DNA of 17,866 nucleotides from Lobulomyces angularis. Taxonomy: Eukaryota > Chytridiomycota > Chytridiomycetes > Lobulomycetales > Lobulomycetaceae. The notes under the pieces are model-generated. The model was given only the letters and a program-made list of their open reading frames with translations. It did not search any database and was not told where the DNA came from. The position numbers and the translations under genes are program-made. This document shows, piece after piece, positions 9,051 through 17,866 of the stretch; position 1 is the first letter of the stretch; the number at the start of each line of letters is the position of its first letter. The stretch covers positions 7,699 to 25,564 of the forward strand of contig JADHYX010000328.1 in the NCBI GenBank assembly GCA_027604685.1, read 5' to 3'.

Positions 9051-9675
9051 TAGGCCTCTTTTTGTAATGTGTGTAGTGAATTATTCCCTTCTAACTAAAT
9101 TAATAGAAGTAGATTCAAGAAGATTTAGCAAAAACGTAGGATTTTAAAACTTGATTTTAGTTATTGAGATAAGTTCAGTTTGCATAAAAGAAACTTGAAT
9201 GAAAACATAAAAGTAGCTTTCATTATCGCTAACAAGTAATGATAATAGAAGAGTAAATTATTTATAATTGCAATTATAAAAACTAAAGTTTTTACCAATT
9301 ATGAAGACTTATATTTAGATAAAAGATAAAAATTTAGTGATGAAGTACAAATTTACTGTATAATAAAGTTGTTATCAATTATGAAGACTTCTATTTTAAA
9401 TAGAAATTTATTGATACGACACTTTGTCTAGGAGTTTTAGTACTCCACTCCAATACCGGTGCTAAAAGCGTAAGCGTTTTCCCTTTACCAAAATAAAACT
9501 AATTTTTTTTTTCTTTTTTCCTCTTTGTAAATTTTCTTTTTTCTCTATGGTATTTTTTTTCTACTTGAAATTTTTTTTTTTATTTTCAATCACTTTATAA
9601 TAAGATTCCGAAAAAGCCTCCGGCCGCCACTAAAGTATAAAAGGAATTTCTAAATGAAAATTTAATTCTGCTCAA
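9051..9675. other. Intergenic AT-rich region upstream of the F-box gene
   Basis: No ORF with family resemblance was found here. The stretch around 9040-9130 may hold the ruined 5' end of the nuclease pseudogene. Two copies of a 33-bp sequence lie at 9285-9317 and 9365-9397. From 9475 to 9600 the sequence is long T-rich runs. A short GC-rich island (CCTCCGGCCGCC) lies at 9618-9629, about 50 nt before the F-box gene start, and could belong to its promoter or 5' UTR. Confidence 0.5.
9285..9397. repeat. Pair of 33-bp direct repeats, 80 bp apart
   Basis: Positions 9285-9317 and 9365-9397 share AAAGTT.TTA.CAATTATGAAGACTT.TATTT with about three mismatches. Both lie in non-coding DNA between the nuclease pseudogene and the F-box gene. 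The origin is unknown; a local duplication is the simplest reading. Confidence 0.7.
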
Positions 9676-10783
9676 ATGACCTCTAAAAACTTTCTTTTGC
9701 CTAATGAACTAATTCCTAGCATCTTAGGCTACTTGGAAAATCCTACAGATATCTTAAATACTGCTACTGTTAATTCTATTTGGTATAATAAAAAAAGAAG
9801 AACTTGTTGATAATTATGTTGATTAGGTACCCAAATTCTATCAGAAGATTATATAAAAAAATCAAATTTTTTGATGTCATTCAAAGAGAAAAATTTTTTG
9901 GGATGTTTATCAATTTTCAGAATGTTGAAGTAGACAAAAATTTTGACAGCAGCAAGTATCCTATTGTTAATTACCAAAAAAATCATTCATTATCTAAAAA
10001 TTCTGATTCTTCATATAAAAATGAAAAACTATATTGGCTAAAAAATGGTTGGACACTTGAAGTCATAGAAGAATTTATAACGTCTCCTGATTTAATAGAA
10101 GTAAACGATTACAATGTTGAAAAAAGTTTAAAACGGAAACTTGGCAATTTAAAAAGTTTAGATTTTGGATTAAGTTTTGCTGAGAATGATGATGCAGTTG
10201 CTCAAGAAAGAGCCAGGTGTGTGGTAAAATATTCCGCTGATAACCTTTTTTTTACCTATTTACCCTATAGGATTCGAAATATGAATTAAGTATACTCACC
10301 CCCCCAATTTCTCCAAATCGATCATACAACGACCTGAAATTTCTACCACATCCCACAAAAAAACTAGTCCGACAAAAACCAATTGTTTGGGAGAATTTTT
10401 TTTTAGACTCGTATCTCCTGCAAATTTCTGTTAATTTACCCTTAATTCAAAGTCTCAACTTATGTAAAGCACAATTTACCGACGAGATACTTTTAAAATT
10501 GGTTTGTGGGCTAAAAGATTTGAGATTTTTGAATTTAAGTTACAGTAGTATACGTAATGAAGGACTGGCTGGGCTAAAGGAGTTAAGAAATAGCCTGGTC
10601 GGACTAGACTTAAGCGGCATTTTTAGATTTCGCAGAAACAAAAATTGTGTTATCGATTTTATTATCGAAAATTTTTCAAAATTGAAATTTTTTAATTTGA
10701 AAGAATGTGGTGACTTTAGTTGTGAAAGGAAAAATGCTTTGAGTAGCAATATGGCAAAAAGGGGAATTAAATTCTTGTTGTAA
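9676..10783 (+). CDS. F-box protein with leucine-rich C-terminal region, three exons
   Basis: Exons 9676-9782, 9827-10223 and 10271-10783 give 338 residues. Introns are 44 and 47 nt. The N-terminus reads LPNELIPSILGYLENPTDILNTATVNSIW and, after splicing, YPNSIRRLYKKIKFFD. This is a typical F-box: LP.E....I..YL, then a C/S..W analogue, then a LYR.I-like strand. F-box proteins link substrates to SCF ubiquitin ligases through Skp1. The middle, residues about 50-170, is not recognisable. The last third carries leucine-rich-repeat-like segments: LIQSLNLCKAQFTDEILLKL, LRFLNLSYSSIRNEGLAGL and LVGLDLSG. The likely product is an FBXL-type substrate receptor, substrate unknown. The second splice was placed after codon GTG at 10221-10223; using the earlier GT at 10216 would hit a stop within five codons. 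Confidence 0.8.
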
Positions 10784-10950
10784 ACATTATTTTATTATAT
10801 GAAAAATGTAAATTTATTTAAATGCAATTTAGTAAAATAATAGAATTGAATGTATCTTTTAAATGAAAAAATGCTTACTCTACAGCAAAATCTGTTTTTT
10901 CTGAGTTTTATGCAAGTGTAGTAAAAATACCTTTACAGAAGTCTTATTTT
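10784..10950. other. Short convergent intergenic region
   Basis: This 167-nt AT-rich spacer lies between the stops of the plus-strand F-box gene and the minus-strand dioxygenase gene. It can only hold the two 3' UTRs and polyadenylation signals. No other feature was seen. Confidence 0.6.
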
Positions 10951-11944
10951 TCAAAAGTATTTTATTTTTAAATTGTTACTTTCATCTTTTGTTTCTGATA
11001 AAAAATTTTTGAATACTGTTTGAAAATTTTTTATTTTTTGGAGCTTGTTTTCAATAATTTTAATGTCATTCTTTAAATTATCAATTAGAATAGTTGAGCA
11101 GTTTTCCAGTTGACTTTCTTTTAATGAAAGTCTCCATTCATCCTTTAACAAAACTTTAGAAACGTATATTCTATTTTGTGGTAAACATAAAGAATCTTCA
11201 AGTTCTAAACTGGCATCATCATATTTTAAAGGATTTTCAGTAGAAATCCATTTTGTTAAACAAATTCTAGGTTCTTTTGTTTTTAAAACTCGATGGAAGC
11301 AGAATTTGGAGGAGAATAAAACCATTCTAGTAACAATTAGTAACTGAGTAACAAACTCATTCTCGTACCTGTTAAACTTCGGTTTCACAATAATTTTCTT
11401 ATAAGGAAAAGGATATAATACAATTTCTCCTCCACCATCATCGCTCAGGTCATTTAAGTAAAGTATGGAAGTTACAGTTCTAAAGAAATAAAAGATATCC
11501 AGTAAATAAATACCTTTTATCATCTAAATTTAGATAGTCAGCATCTAAATGTATTGGAAAGCAACCGTTATTTCCAAAATTAATCTGTGCCTTAACTGTT
11601 TGAGAGAAAAATTCATTTTTAGAGTGAGGAAACAAATCCAAAGTGTTAAGTAAATGCATCAAGCTATAGTCATTTAAATATGAATGTATTTTAGGCAATG
11701 CCGCTCGTACTTTCTCAACAGATAAGTCAAATTCACCAATATTTGGTTTATCAAAAAAAAAAGTTTTCTCTTTGTACTTAAGAATTGTCGAATTTTTTGT
11801 AAGCAATTTTTGATTTACTTCAGCGACATTTAAAATTTCGTTAAAATAATTGTAAGCAACAGCTTCAGGCAAAACATTATCCACAACCACGTATCCATGA
11901 GATTTTAAATTTTTTAACGCTGCAGTTGCTAAACTAAAATTCAT
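10951..11944 (-). CDS. 2-oxoglutarate/Fe(II)-dependent dioxygenase (prolyl-4-hydroxylase-like), two exons
   Basis: Exons 11944-11514 and 11479-10951 give 319 residues around a 34-nt intron. The fold is recognised from an early LKSHGYVVVDNVLPEAVA strand-turn, the iron ligand pair H132-x-D134 in PIHLDADYLN, and LYLND....DGGGEIVLYP. The distal H206 follows in FCFHRVLKTKEPR, with R215 as the likely 2-oxoglutarate carboxylate ligand. These enzymes oxidise C-H bonds, often hydroxylating prolines, while decarboxylating 2-oxoglutarate. The substrate here is unknown. The last about 60 residues form a Lys/Leu/Asn-rich, probably helical tail outside the catalytic domain. The same frame stays open upstream to an ATG at 12151, which would add 69 residues with no family resemblance. 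I prefer ATG 11944 because it sits just before the conserved domain and leaves room for a promoter shared with AGPS. Confidence 0.8.
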
Positions 11945-12173
11945 TTTCCTAATCTGTTTGCTAATTTGCTCTAATAAAATCAAGAGTAATTCAATAAAAT
12001 TTTGAAAATTTCCTACCCCAAAAAACAAAGTTTTAAGATGATCTTTCAAAAAGTTATTTTTTTTAAAAAAATAAAATTGCGGATGGGGAATTGCATTCAT
12101 CCGAGTTAATTTAAAAACTTGAAGATGATTTTCACTTAAGATTTCACACAAAAAGAAGCATTTTTTTTAATAT

Positions 12174-14077
12174 ATGAAACGAAATATTTGGGGCTGGGGA
12201 TATGGTAACAAATTGGTTGAAAGCGATTTTAGTTCTACCTTAAACTTGTTAAAAGAAATTCTTCCACCTCCAAAATTTCGATTCAAAGAACCAACTGAAC
12301 AAGAAATACTCTGCACAATAAGAAATTCAAGATTTAAAGATTTACCAAAAAATTTACAGCATATATTTACAAATGATAAGCTAGAACGAGCTGCAAGAAC
12401 CTTTGGCAAATCATTTAGAGACATAGTTCGTGGTTTAAGTTTAGAATTCGATAATCCTCCCGACTATATTTGTTTTCCCGAAAACCAGAATCAAATATTG
12501 GAAATATTACAGTGGGCCTCCTCTACTGAAACTGTCGTAATTCCTTTTGGTGGTGGATCTAGTGTTTCAGGAGGAGTTGAACCTTTAATTACTAGTAAAC
12601 GGTATGTGAAGAATTCTAATATTTATAATTTTTATTTCAGTGTGGTGACAATGGACTTAACAAAAAATTTTAATAAAGTAATAAGCATAAACGAAAAAGA
12701 TATGACTGCAACGATTCAGGCAGGAATATTTGGTCCTGCTTTATCACTTCAGTTGTCTAAACAAGGATTCACTTTTCGACATTTTCCTCAATCTTTTGAA
12801 TTCTCCACTTTAGGTAAGAAGTGTAAAATTTTGGTTATCATAAGTTAATGGTTTAGGGGGATGGGTCGTCACCAAATCCGGTGGCCATTTCGCAACTAAC
12901 CAAACTCACATTGATCGATTTGTTGTGGGTATAAAAAAATATTGTTAAAAGGTGTTAATATTGCTAGGTATGAAAATTGTTACACCGAGAGGTATAGTAA
13001 GCACCAACTTATATCCATCTACTGGTGCTGGTCCGAATCCTGACTCTGTATTTTTTGGTAGTGAAGGAATTTTAGGAATTGTAACGGAAGTAACCCTGAG
13101 AATTCATCATCCGCCAAAATATAAAAATTCAATGGTCGTTAATTTCAATAGCTTTGAGGAAGGAATTGATGCAGTAAGAGAAATTGCACAAACAAACTTG
13201 TTTCCTAGCCAATGCAGGTATTTTTCAAGTAATTATTTACCAAAAGTATTTTCTTGAAAGATTGGTTGACCCTTTAGAAAGTATGTCTATGGGACTCAAG
13301 CCAGAAACTACGTTACTTTTGGGATTTGAATCCGATAGTATAAAGGGAGATAGCGTAGTTAATGAGCTTTTCATTGCAGGTTCAAGTATTTGTGACAAAT
13401 TTGGTGGTAAACCACAATTAAATAAAAGAATGGAAGAAAGTGCAACGGATTCTGAGATTTGGAAAAAAAATTTTATTGCACTGCCTTACCTTCGTGATTT
13501 TCTAGTAATAAATGGATATATATCAGTAAAATTAAAAAACAAAATGATAAAACTTACTGTTCACTAATAAATAAGGAAACATTTGAAACTTGCTGTACTT
13601 GGACTAACTTTAACAAACTTCATTCAGACATCTTTAACACATTGGTGAATACTTCTCCATTTCCCGTAATAGTTACATGCAGGTTTAGTAAGATTTTAAT
13701 TATCTATGAAGAGTACACAATGAAATTTTTTTAATTTAGCACATGTCTACTCTAATGGGCCGGCTAGTTATTATACAGTTACGACTCTTGCCTCTAGTAA
13801 AGATAAAATGTTGGAGGAATGGGATAACTTAAAGTCGAAAGTGTCTGAAGTCTTATTAAATAACGATGCAACTATCACACATCATCATTCGGTTGGAAAA
13901 GACCATAAAGCTGTTTTTTTAAAAGAAAAAGATAAAGTATGGATTGACACGTTAACAAATTTGAAAAAATTTTATGACAATAAAGGGATATTAAATCCTG
14001 GTACTTTAATTGATAATTTGCAGCCAAGTAATATTTCCAAAAACTTTGGAACTGATTTTTTTTTGGCGAAGATATAA
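12174..14077 (+). CDS. AGPS: Alkylglycerone-phosphate synthase (AGPS), seven exons
   Basis: Exons 12174-12601, 12641-12813, 12857-12928, 12968-13217, 13261-13525, 13576-13687 and 13740-14077 give 545 residues. AGPS is an FAD enzyme that swaps the acyl chain of acyl-dihydroxyacetone phosphate for a fatty alcohol. This is the committing step that forms the ether bond in ether lipids, normally inside peroxisomes. Landmarks in order: N-terminal IWGWGYGNK, PDYICFPENQNQI, the FAD pyrophosphate loop PFGGGSSVSGGV (about 124-135), EFSTLGGWVVT, MKIVTPRG, GSEGILGIVTEVTL, the R in SQCRLVDP, FETCCTW, and the His triplet in THHHSVGK (481-483). No N-terminal R-x5-HL (PTS2) is seen. The protein ends in AKI, a PTS1-like tripeptide. 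It lacks the long N-terminal extension of animal AGPS. Introns are 39, 43, 39, 43, 50 and 52 nt. It is divergent from the dioxygenase gene. Confidence 0.93.
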
Positions 14078-14346
14078 TCTTAAGTTATTTAAGAAATTTT
14101 CTGTAAAAATCTTTTTCACATCTTGTATAATTTCATTATCCAGTCTTAAAAATTAATTAACCATGTTTTCATAAATTAATTGCAATTTAAGTAGTTTTGG
14201 TCAATTTTAATACAATTTTTAAAAACTTAATGGTTTTTTTTAAAAAAGTTCAAAAACTGCATTTTTTACAAAAACTTGAATTATTAACAAATTAAAGAGG
14301 ATTCTTTGATGTTATATAAATCGTATAAAGGAAAAATTATCAAAAT
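14078..14346. other. Convergent intergenic region
   Basis: This 269-nt AT-rich spacer lies between the AGPS stop and the MFS transporter stop on the opposite strand. It contains only poly-T/A-rich sequence consistent with two 3' UTRs. No ORF or RNA gene was seen. Confidence 0.6.
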
Positions 14347-16191
14347 TCAAACAATTCCTCGTAACATTCTGGTGGTAATAACACCAGCAAGAAAATAAAG
14401 TATTACAAAAGCAAAAAGAACCTGATATCCAAAACACTGCAAACCATGTTCTCTACCGATTGCCTCAAAATAGTCTCTTAACAATCCAGCAACCTTTAAC
14501 AGTGGTGAATGAAAAAAAGTTTTTGAATTAAATTTTGTATTTACTGGAGTGGCGGTCAGCTGGGGTAAAATCATTGCAGTATGCCAAATAGATATGTCCC
14601 TTAAAATAACAAATTGTTGTAAAATATCTCTGTATTGCAGTATTGCAAAGTAATACCTGGCAGCAGTTTCTTGGTTAGGAAGTATGTCCATAAGCATTGC
14701 AAACTCAACACTAAAATATCAAAAAAATTTCTTTTTTTCAACTAAACCTTACCTAATAAAGGGCCCATATCCAATTCCAAAAATCGCAGATATAATAAAA
14801 CTCATCCAAAAACTTCTTGTAAATATTAAAATAAAACAAGAAATAATCATAAACACTAAGAATATGGAAAATGGCAATAAATAAATATTAAATGTAATCC
14901 TTTACCTGAAGAAAAGTATACCGTAAATTTTCTATTATTTTCAGGAATAAAATATGCAAAAATTGGGGCAGCAACCAATAAGGGTAATAATGCCATTGAT
15001 ACTTTAATAACTTTAATTAAAATTTTATGCGATTGAAGTTACCAGATTCCATGTCCGAAAAATTACTAATTGTACAATCTTCAAATAAAGAAAAAATAAA
15101 CATAAAACACGCCTTACTTACCTCCAATCCAATATTCTAAAAACTGCTGCACAGTAGAAATTGCAATTTGAAATACAAATCTACTAAAACAGAGTAATCG
15201 GAAATCTCTGTGCTTCAGTGGAAGAATGCAATCATTCATTAAAAATTCTTTTATACTGAATTTCTTAAATTGAAATTCCTTAGAATAATTTCTTTTTGGC
15301 TCATTTTGAACAGATGTTAATGAAGCAGTGGAAATCAATATGATTGAAATTAAGAGATAAATTCCTTTCGTGGAAAAAAATGTAGCAAAAGATCCTGATA
15401 TTGCCCCTATTAAATATCCAGTTAAATTCATCACACCCATGATAGCAGACGATCTTGCAATTTGACGTCCAGGAGCTATGTCCGTCAGCAAACCATTAAA
15501 TGGTACGGAAGAAATCGCACCACCAATACTTAATAAACAGAATCCTATGGTGTACTTAAAAAGGAAAAATTAGTAAATCAACCTGCCAAGATACCAAGGT
15601 AAGGGAAGACGATGGCCACAAAAATATCCATAAATTTAGAACCATAGTAAAAGTCCCAAACATTATCCACGGAGCTGTCGGAAAAACGTTATATTAAATT
15701 TATAACTTACATTTCATACATCTTTTCCCAAATCTGGATGTAAAATTATCGTTCAACGCGCCTATTAAAACAGACCCAAAAAGTACAAATACGCCACTAA
15801 TAAAGTATATTAGTGACAATCCGGCACCTTTTTGCTCATTACCAACTATTGATTTTATTTGATCAGGAACAATTACTATTCTAAAGAGTATAAAAAATAA
15901 AGAAATTTAGGGTTTAATGAAGTTAATGAATATCGATATATTTATACGAAATTAAAAACCAGCTGAAGTGATATCCGAACCAAAATGCATTATCTGAGAA
16001 ATTTACCAATTAAAAAATAAATAAAAAAAAATACATTTGAGCAATTCTAAAAAAGTCAAGTTTTTATCTTCCCTAGAAATTAGAAGATTAACATCAGCAC
16101 ATTCTGACTCAGAAGAACTTTTTTTTGATGGACTTTCACTTGAGTCACATAAAGAATCCTTGGAGCCTCTTTCCACTAACTCAAACATCAT
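14347..16191 (-). CDS. Major facilitator superfamily transporter (SLC45/sugar-type-like), ten exons
   Basis: Exons in transcript order: 16191-16035, 15993-15948, 15880-15711, 15674-15595, 15554-15122, 15078-15043, 15001-14906, 14855-14753, 14710-14657 and 14599-14347. They give 475 residues with many hydrophobic segments, consistent with about 12 membrane spans. A Ser-rich cytoplasmic N-terminus (DSLCDSSESPSKKSSSESE) precedes the first span. The loop after TM2 carries MFS motif A, GALNDNFTSRFGKR. Later come LTDIAPGRQIARSSAIMGVMNLTGYLIG, the central-loop LKHRDFRLLCFSRFVFQ and MLMDILPNQETAARDISIWHTA. Together these resemble SLC45/sucrose-type and related bacterial MFS carriers more than drug efflux pumps. 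The substrate cannot be told. The donor of exon 4 is ambiguous: a GTATCT donor at 15594 gives a 40-nt intron, while 15582 would give only 28 nt and add VSWQ. Other introns are 36-67 nt. Confidence 0.87.
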
Positions 16192-17866
16192 TATGTAAAT
16201 ACTGAAAACAAATGGGGATCCTTTTAAAATACGTTATAATTATTTACAATTGAAAATAACCATCTATTATGCTCCTTTTAATGATTGGTGTAAGGAAATA
16301 TGTTACACCTCAAAAATATTTTTGGTTTTGCACCAACAAAAATGATTAAAATTACAACATCAATGATAATGGTCTTACCTTCGAATTGTTATCAAATCAG
16401 CTTATTATTATTTTCAAGACAATTTTTTTTTATGAAGAAAAGTAAAATTTGATAACTTTCTATTTGAACAGTAAAAGAAATTAGAATAGAGGGAGTAAAC
16501 GGATATGAAGAGGAATGAGCAGCCCTGATAAATGGGTCTAAACAACTATAATATTTAAGATTTTACTATTGATATTGCTATCGGTTTTCCTAAAGAAATT
16601 TTGTGGACAAGTGTTTAGATGAGAAGTAAGCCGCGACCTACTTAAATAAATTAATGTTAAGAGGAGTACAATTTTTGATCAAATTATAAGGCTTTTTTTT
16701 AATTGGACAAACAAGAGGTTTAACTGTAACGTAGCAACACTGTACAGTCGTAACTACGATTCAAGGACATCTTAGATATAAAGATTACGATTTAAGAGGA
16801 ATAATTCATTGATTACAAACTGTGCTTATCTAATTTATTGTGAGGAATAATATGAACTAGTATTTATTATTTCTTAACCAAGTGTTTTGTTTACTTGTAG
16901 AAAACTTGTATTATTAGAGATATTAATGCAAATGTATTAGATAAGCAGTAACCGGCGTTCTACTTAAATAATGTAATAATAAGAAGAGTATAAGATAGAT
17001 CAAGTTTTATGTCTTTTATTAATTTAAAAAAAAAGCAAGGGTTTGGGTGACAAAGAAACCATTGTAAAATACATCAACATTATAACTATCTACACGACCA
17101 TCATTTTCAGTACAGTAAAGTAAATTATACTTAATAACAAAATAATAAATTTAAATTAAATTAAGTAGGTATTAAAAATAGACCACTATCGAAATAAAAT
17201 ATGAAAGTTATTTAAAAAATAAATTATAACAACAGTGTTGTTATTAGGATCCTTAGATATTAAAAAAAAATTGTATTAATAATTTATAACCTTTATTTGT
17301 AATTAATATAAAATTATCTAAAGAATAAAATAAAATTAAACAAACATTTAAATCCTGAATCAAACCAAGGAGATTAAGAAGTTTATTAATAACTTGAAAC
17401 CTTTAAACTCTAACATATTTATGATGAAGAAGATACTTTTTTTATTTTAATTTTAATTGATATAAAAAAAAAATACATCAAGCCTTAGAATTAAACGCTA
17501 ATTACAAGAAGCAATAGAGATAATAAATATAGAGTATCAAAATAAATTAATATTAGAAATTGGATTTGGAAGTGATAATTAAGTTGAAAGTATAATTGTT
17601 TGAATGATTAAGCCCTAAAATGTAACTAAATAACTTAATAACTAAAATAAAATAAAACAAAATCATACTTAAATAACTTCATAATTCACTAAAGTTTTAA
17701 AATAAAAAAATATTTGTTTATTTAAAAAAAAAAAAGGTGTTGTATTGTCTTTCGGTAGTTTTAATAAATTGTGTAAATTAGATCCAAAACTAATGAATAA
17801 AGTAGAAAATAATATAATTAATAAATTAACTAAATACTTTATAAAACCAGTAAAGTTTTATAAAGG
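16192..17866. other. Long AT-rich non-coding region at right edge
   Basis: No ORF with family resemblance was found in about 1.67 kb. The first part must contain the MFS promoter. A possible 5'-UTR intron on the minus strand (donor at 16378, TTTTCAG acceptor at 16202) would end just before the start codon; this is weak. A small hairpin, GGTGTAA/TTACACC, lies at 16287-16309. A diverged direct repeat occupies parts of 16611-17016. From about 17100 to the end the sequence is extremely AT-rich, with frequent stops in all frames. No tRNA-like or rRNA-like segment was recognised. Confidence 0.5.
16611..17016. repeat. Diverged direct repeat (about 85 bp, copies about 320 bp apart)
   Basis: Positions about 16611-16696 and 16932-17016 align by eye at roughly 70%. 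Both read TGT.TTAGAT.AG.AGTAA.C.GCG..CTACTTAAATAA..TAAT..TAAGA.GAGTA..., followed by GATCAA and a T-rich end. In addition, TGCTTATCTAAT at 16823-16834 is the exact reverse complement of 16936-16947. The GC-containing cores (CCGCGACC and CCGGCGTT) stand out from the AT background. The origin is unknown: possibly remnants of an old transposon or a local duplication. Confidence 0.5.

Noticed and set aside
9418..9480. tRNA or 5S rRNA candidate
   Set aside because: The GC-richer patch has a small GGAGT/ACTCC hairpin, but no cloverleaf, no T-loop consensus and no recognisable 5S motif.
10540..10749. Open frame on the minus strand opposite the F-box protein C-terminus
   Set aside because: It mirrors leucine-rich coding sequence and has no independent support.
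12167..12424. Open frame on the minus strand opposite the AGPS N-terminus
   Set aside because: It is antisense to well-supported AGPS coding sequence and has no family resemblance.
17100..17866. Possible mitochondrial insert
   Set aside because: The extreme AT content suggested it, but no mitochondrial gene, tRNA or rRNA segment could be recognised.

Overview
This window is AT-rich eukaryotic nuclear DNA. Genes are densely packed on both strands and broken by about 40 very short introns, mostly 34-60 nt, nearly all starting GTA and ending AG, often with a CTAAC/CTAAT-like branch site. Conserved fungal/opisthokont genes together with a paxillin-like protein carrying an LD motif suggest a compact, early-diverging fungus or fungal relative. 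A Rozella/aphelid-like organism is my best guess, with low confidence. Exon structures were built by hand from reading-frame continuity, splice sites and remembered family motifs; no database search was run.

Layout: (1) 1-812, minus: 5' part of a secreted Ser/Thr/Cys protein built from 20-residue (60-bp) tandem repeats, running off the left edge. (2) 1385-2824, plus: RGS-domain protein, six exons. (3) 3103-4782, plus: TFIIH core subunit Ssl1/p44, eight exons. (4) 4959-7044, minus: U3 snoRNP WD40 protein Rrp9, with an unusually long, partly open intron and an unresolved start. (5) 7065-8096, plus: paxillin-like protein with an N-terminal LD motif and three LIM domains. (6) 8138-about 9050, minus: decayed XPG/FEN1-superfamily nuclease gene. 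(7) 9676-10783, plus: F-box protein with leucine-rich C-terminal part. (8) 10951-11944, minus: 2-oxoglutarate/Fe(II) dioxygenase of prolyl-hydroxylase type. (9) 12174-14077, plus: alkylglycerone-phosphate synthase (AGPS) ending in a PTS1-like tripeptide. (10) 14347-16191, minus: 12-TM-type MFS transporter, ten exons. (11) 16192-17866: very AT-rich non-coding DNA with a diverged direct repeat.

The genes do not form one pathway. They cover G-protein signalling (RGS), transcription/repair (Ssl1), ribosome biogenesis (Rrp9), adhesion/cytoskeleton scaffolding (paxillin-like), ubiquitin targeting (F-box), hydroxylation, ether-lipid synthesis (AGPS) and solute transport. Two pairs are head-to-head with very short gaps: Rrp9/paxillin-like (about 20 nt between candidate start codons) and dioxygenase/AGPS (22 or 229 nt, depending on the start). 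No tRNA, rRNA, CRISPR, or intact mobile element was seen.
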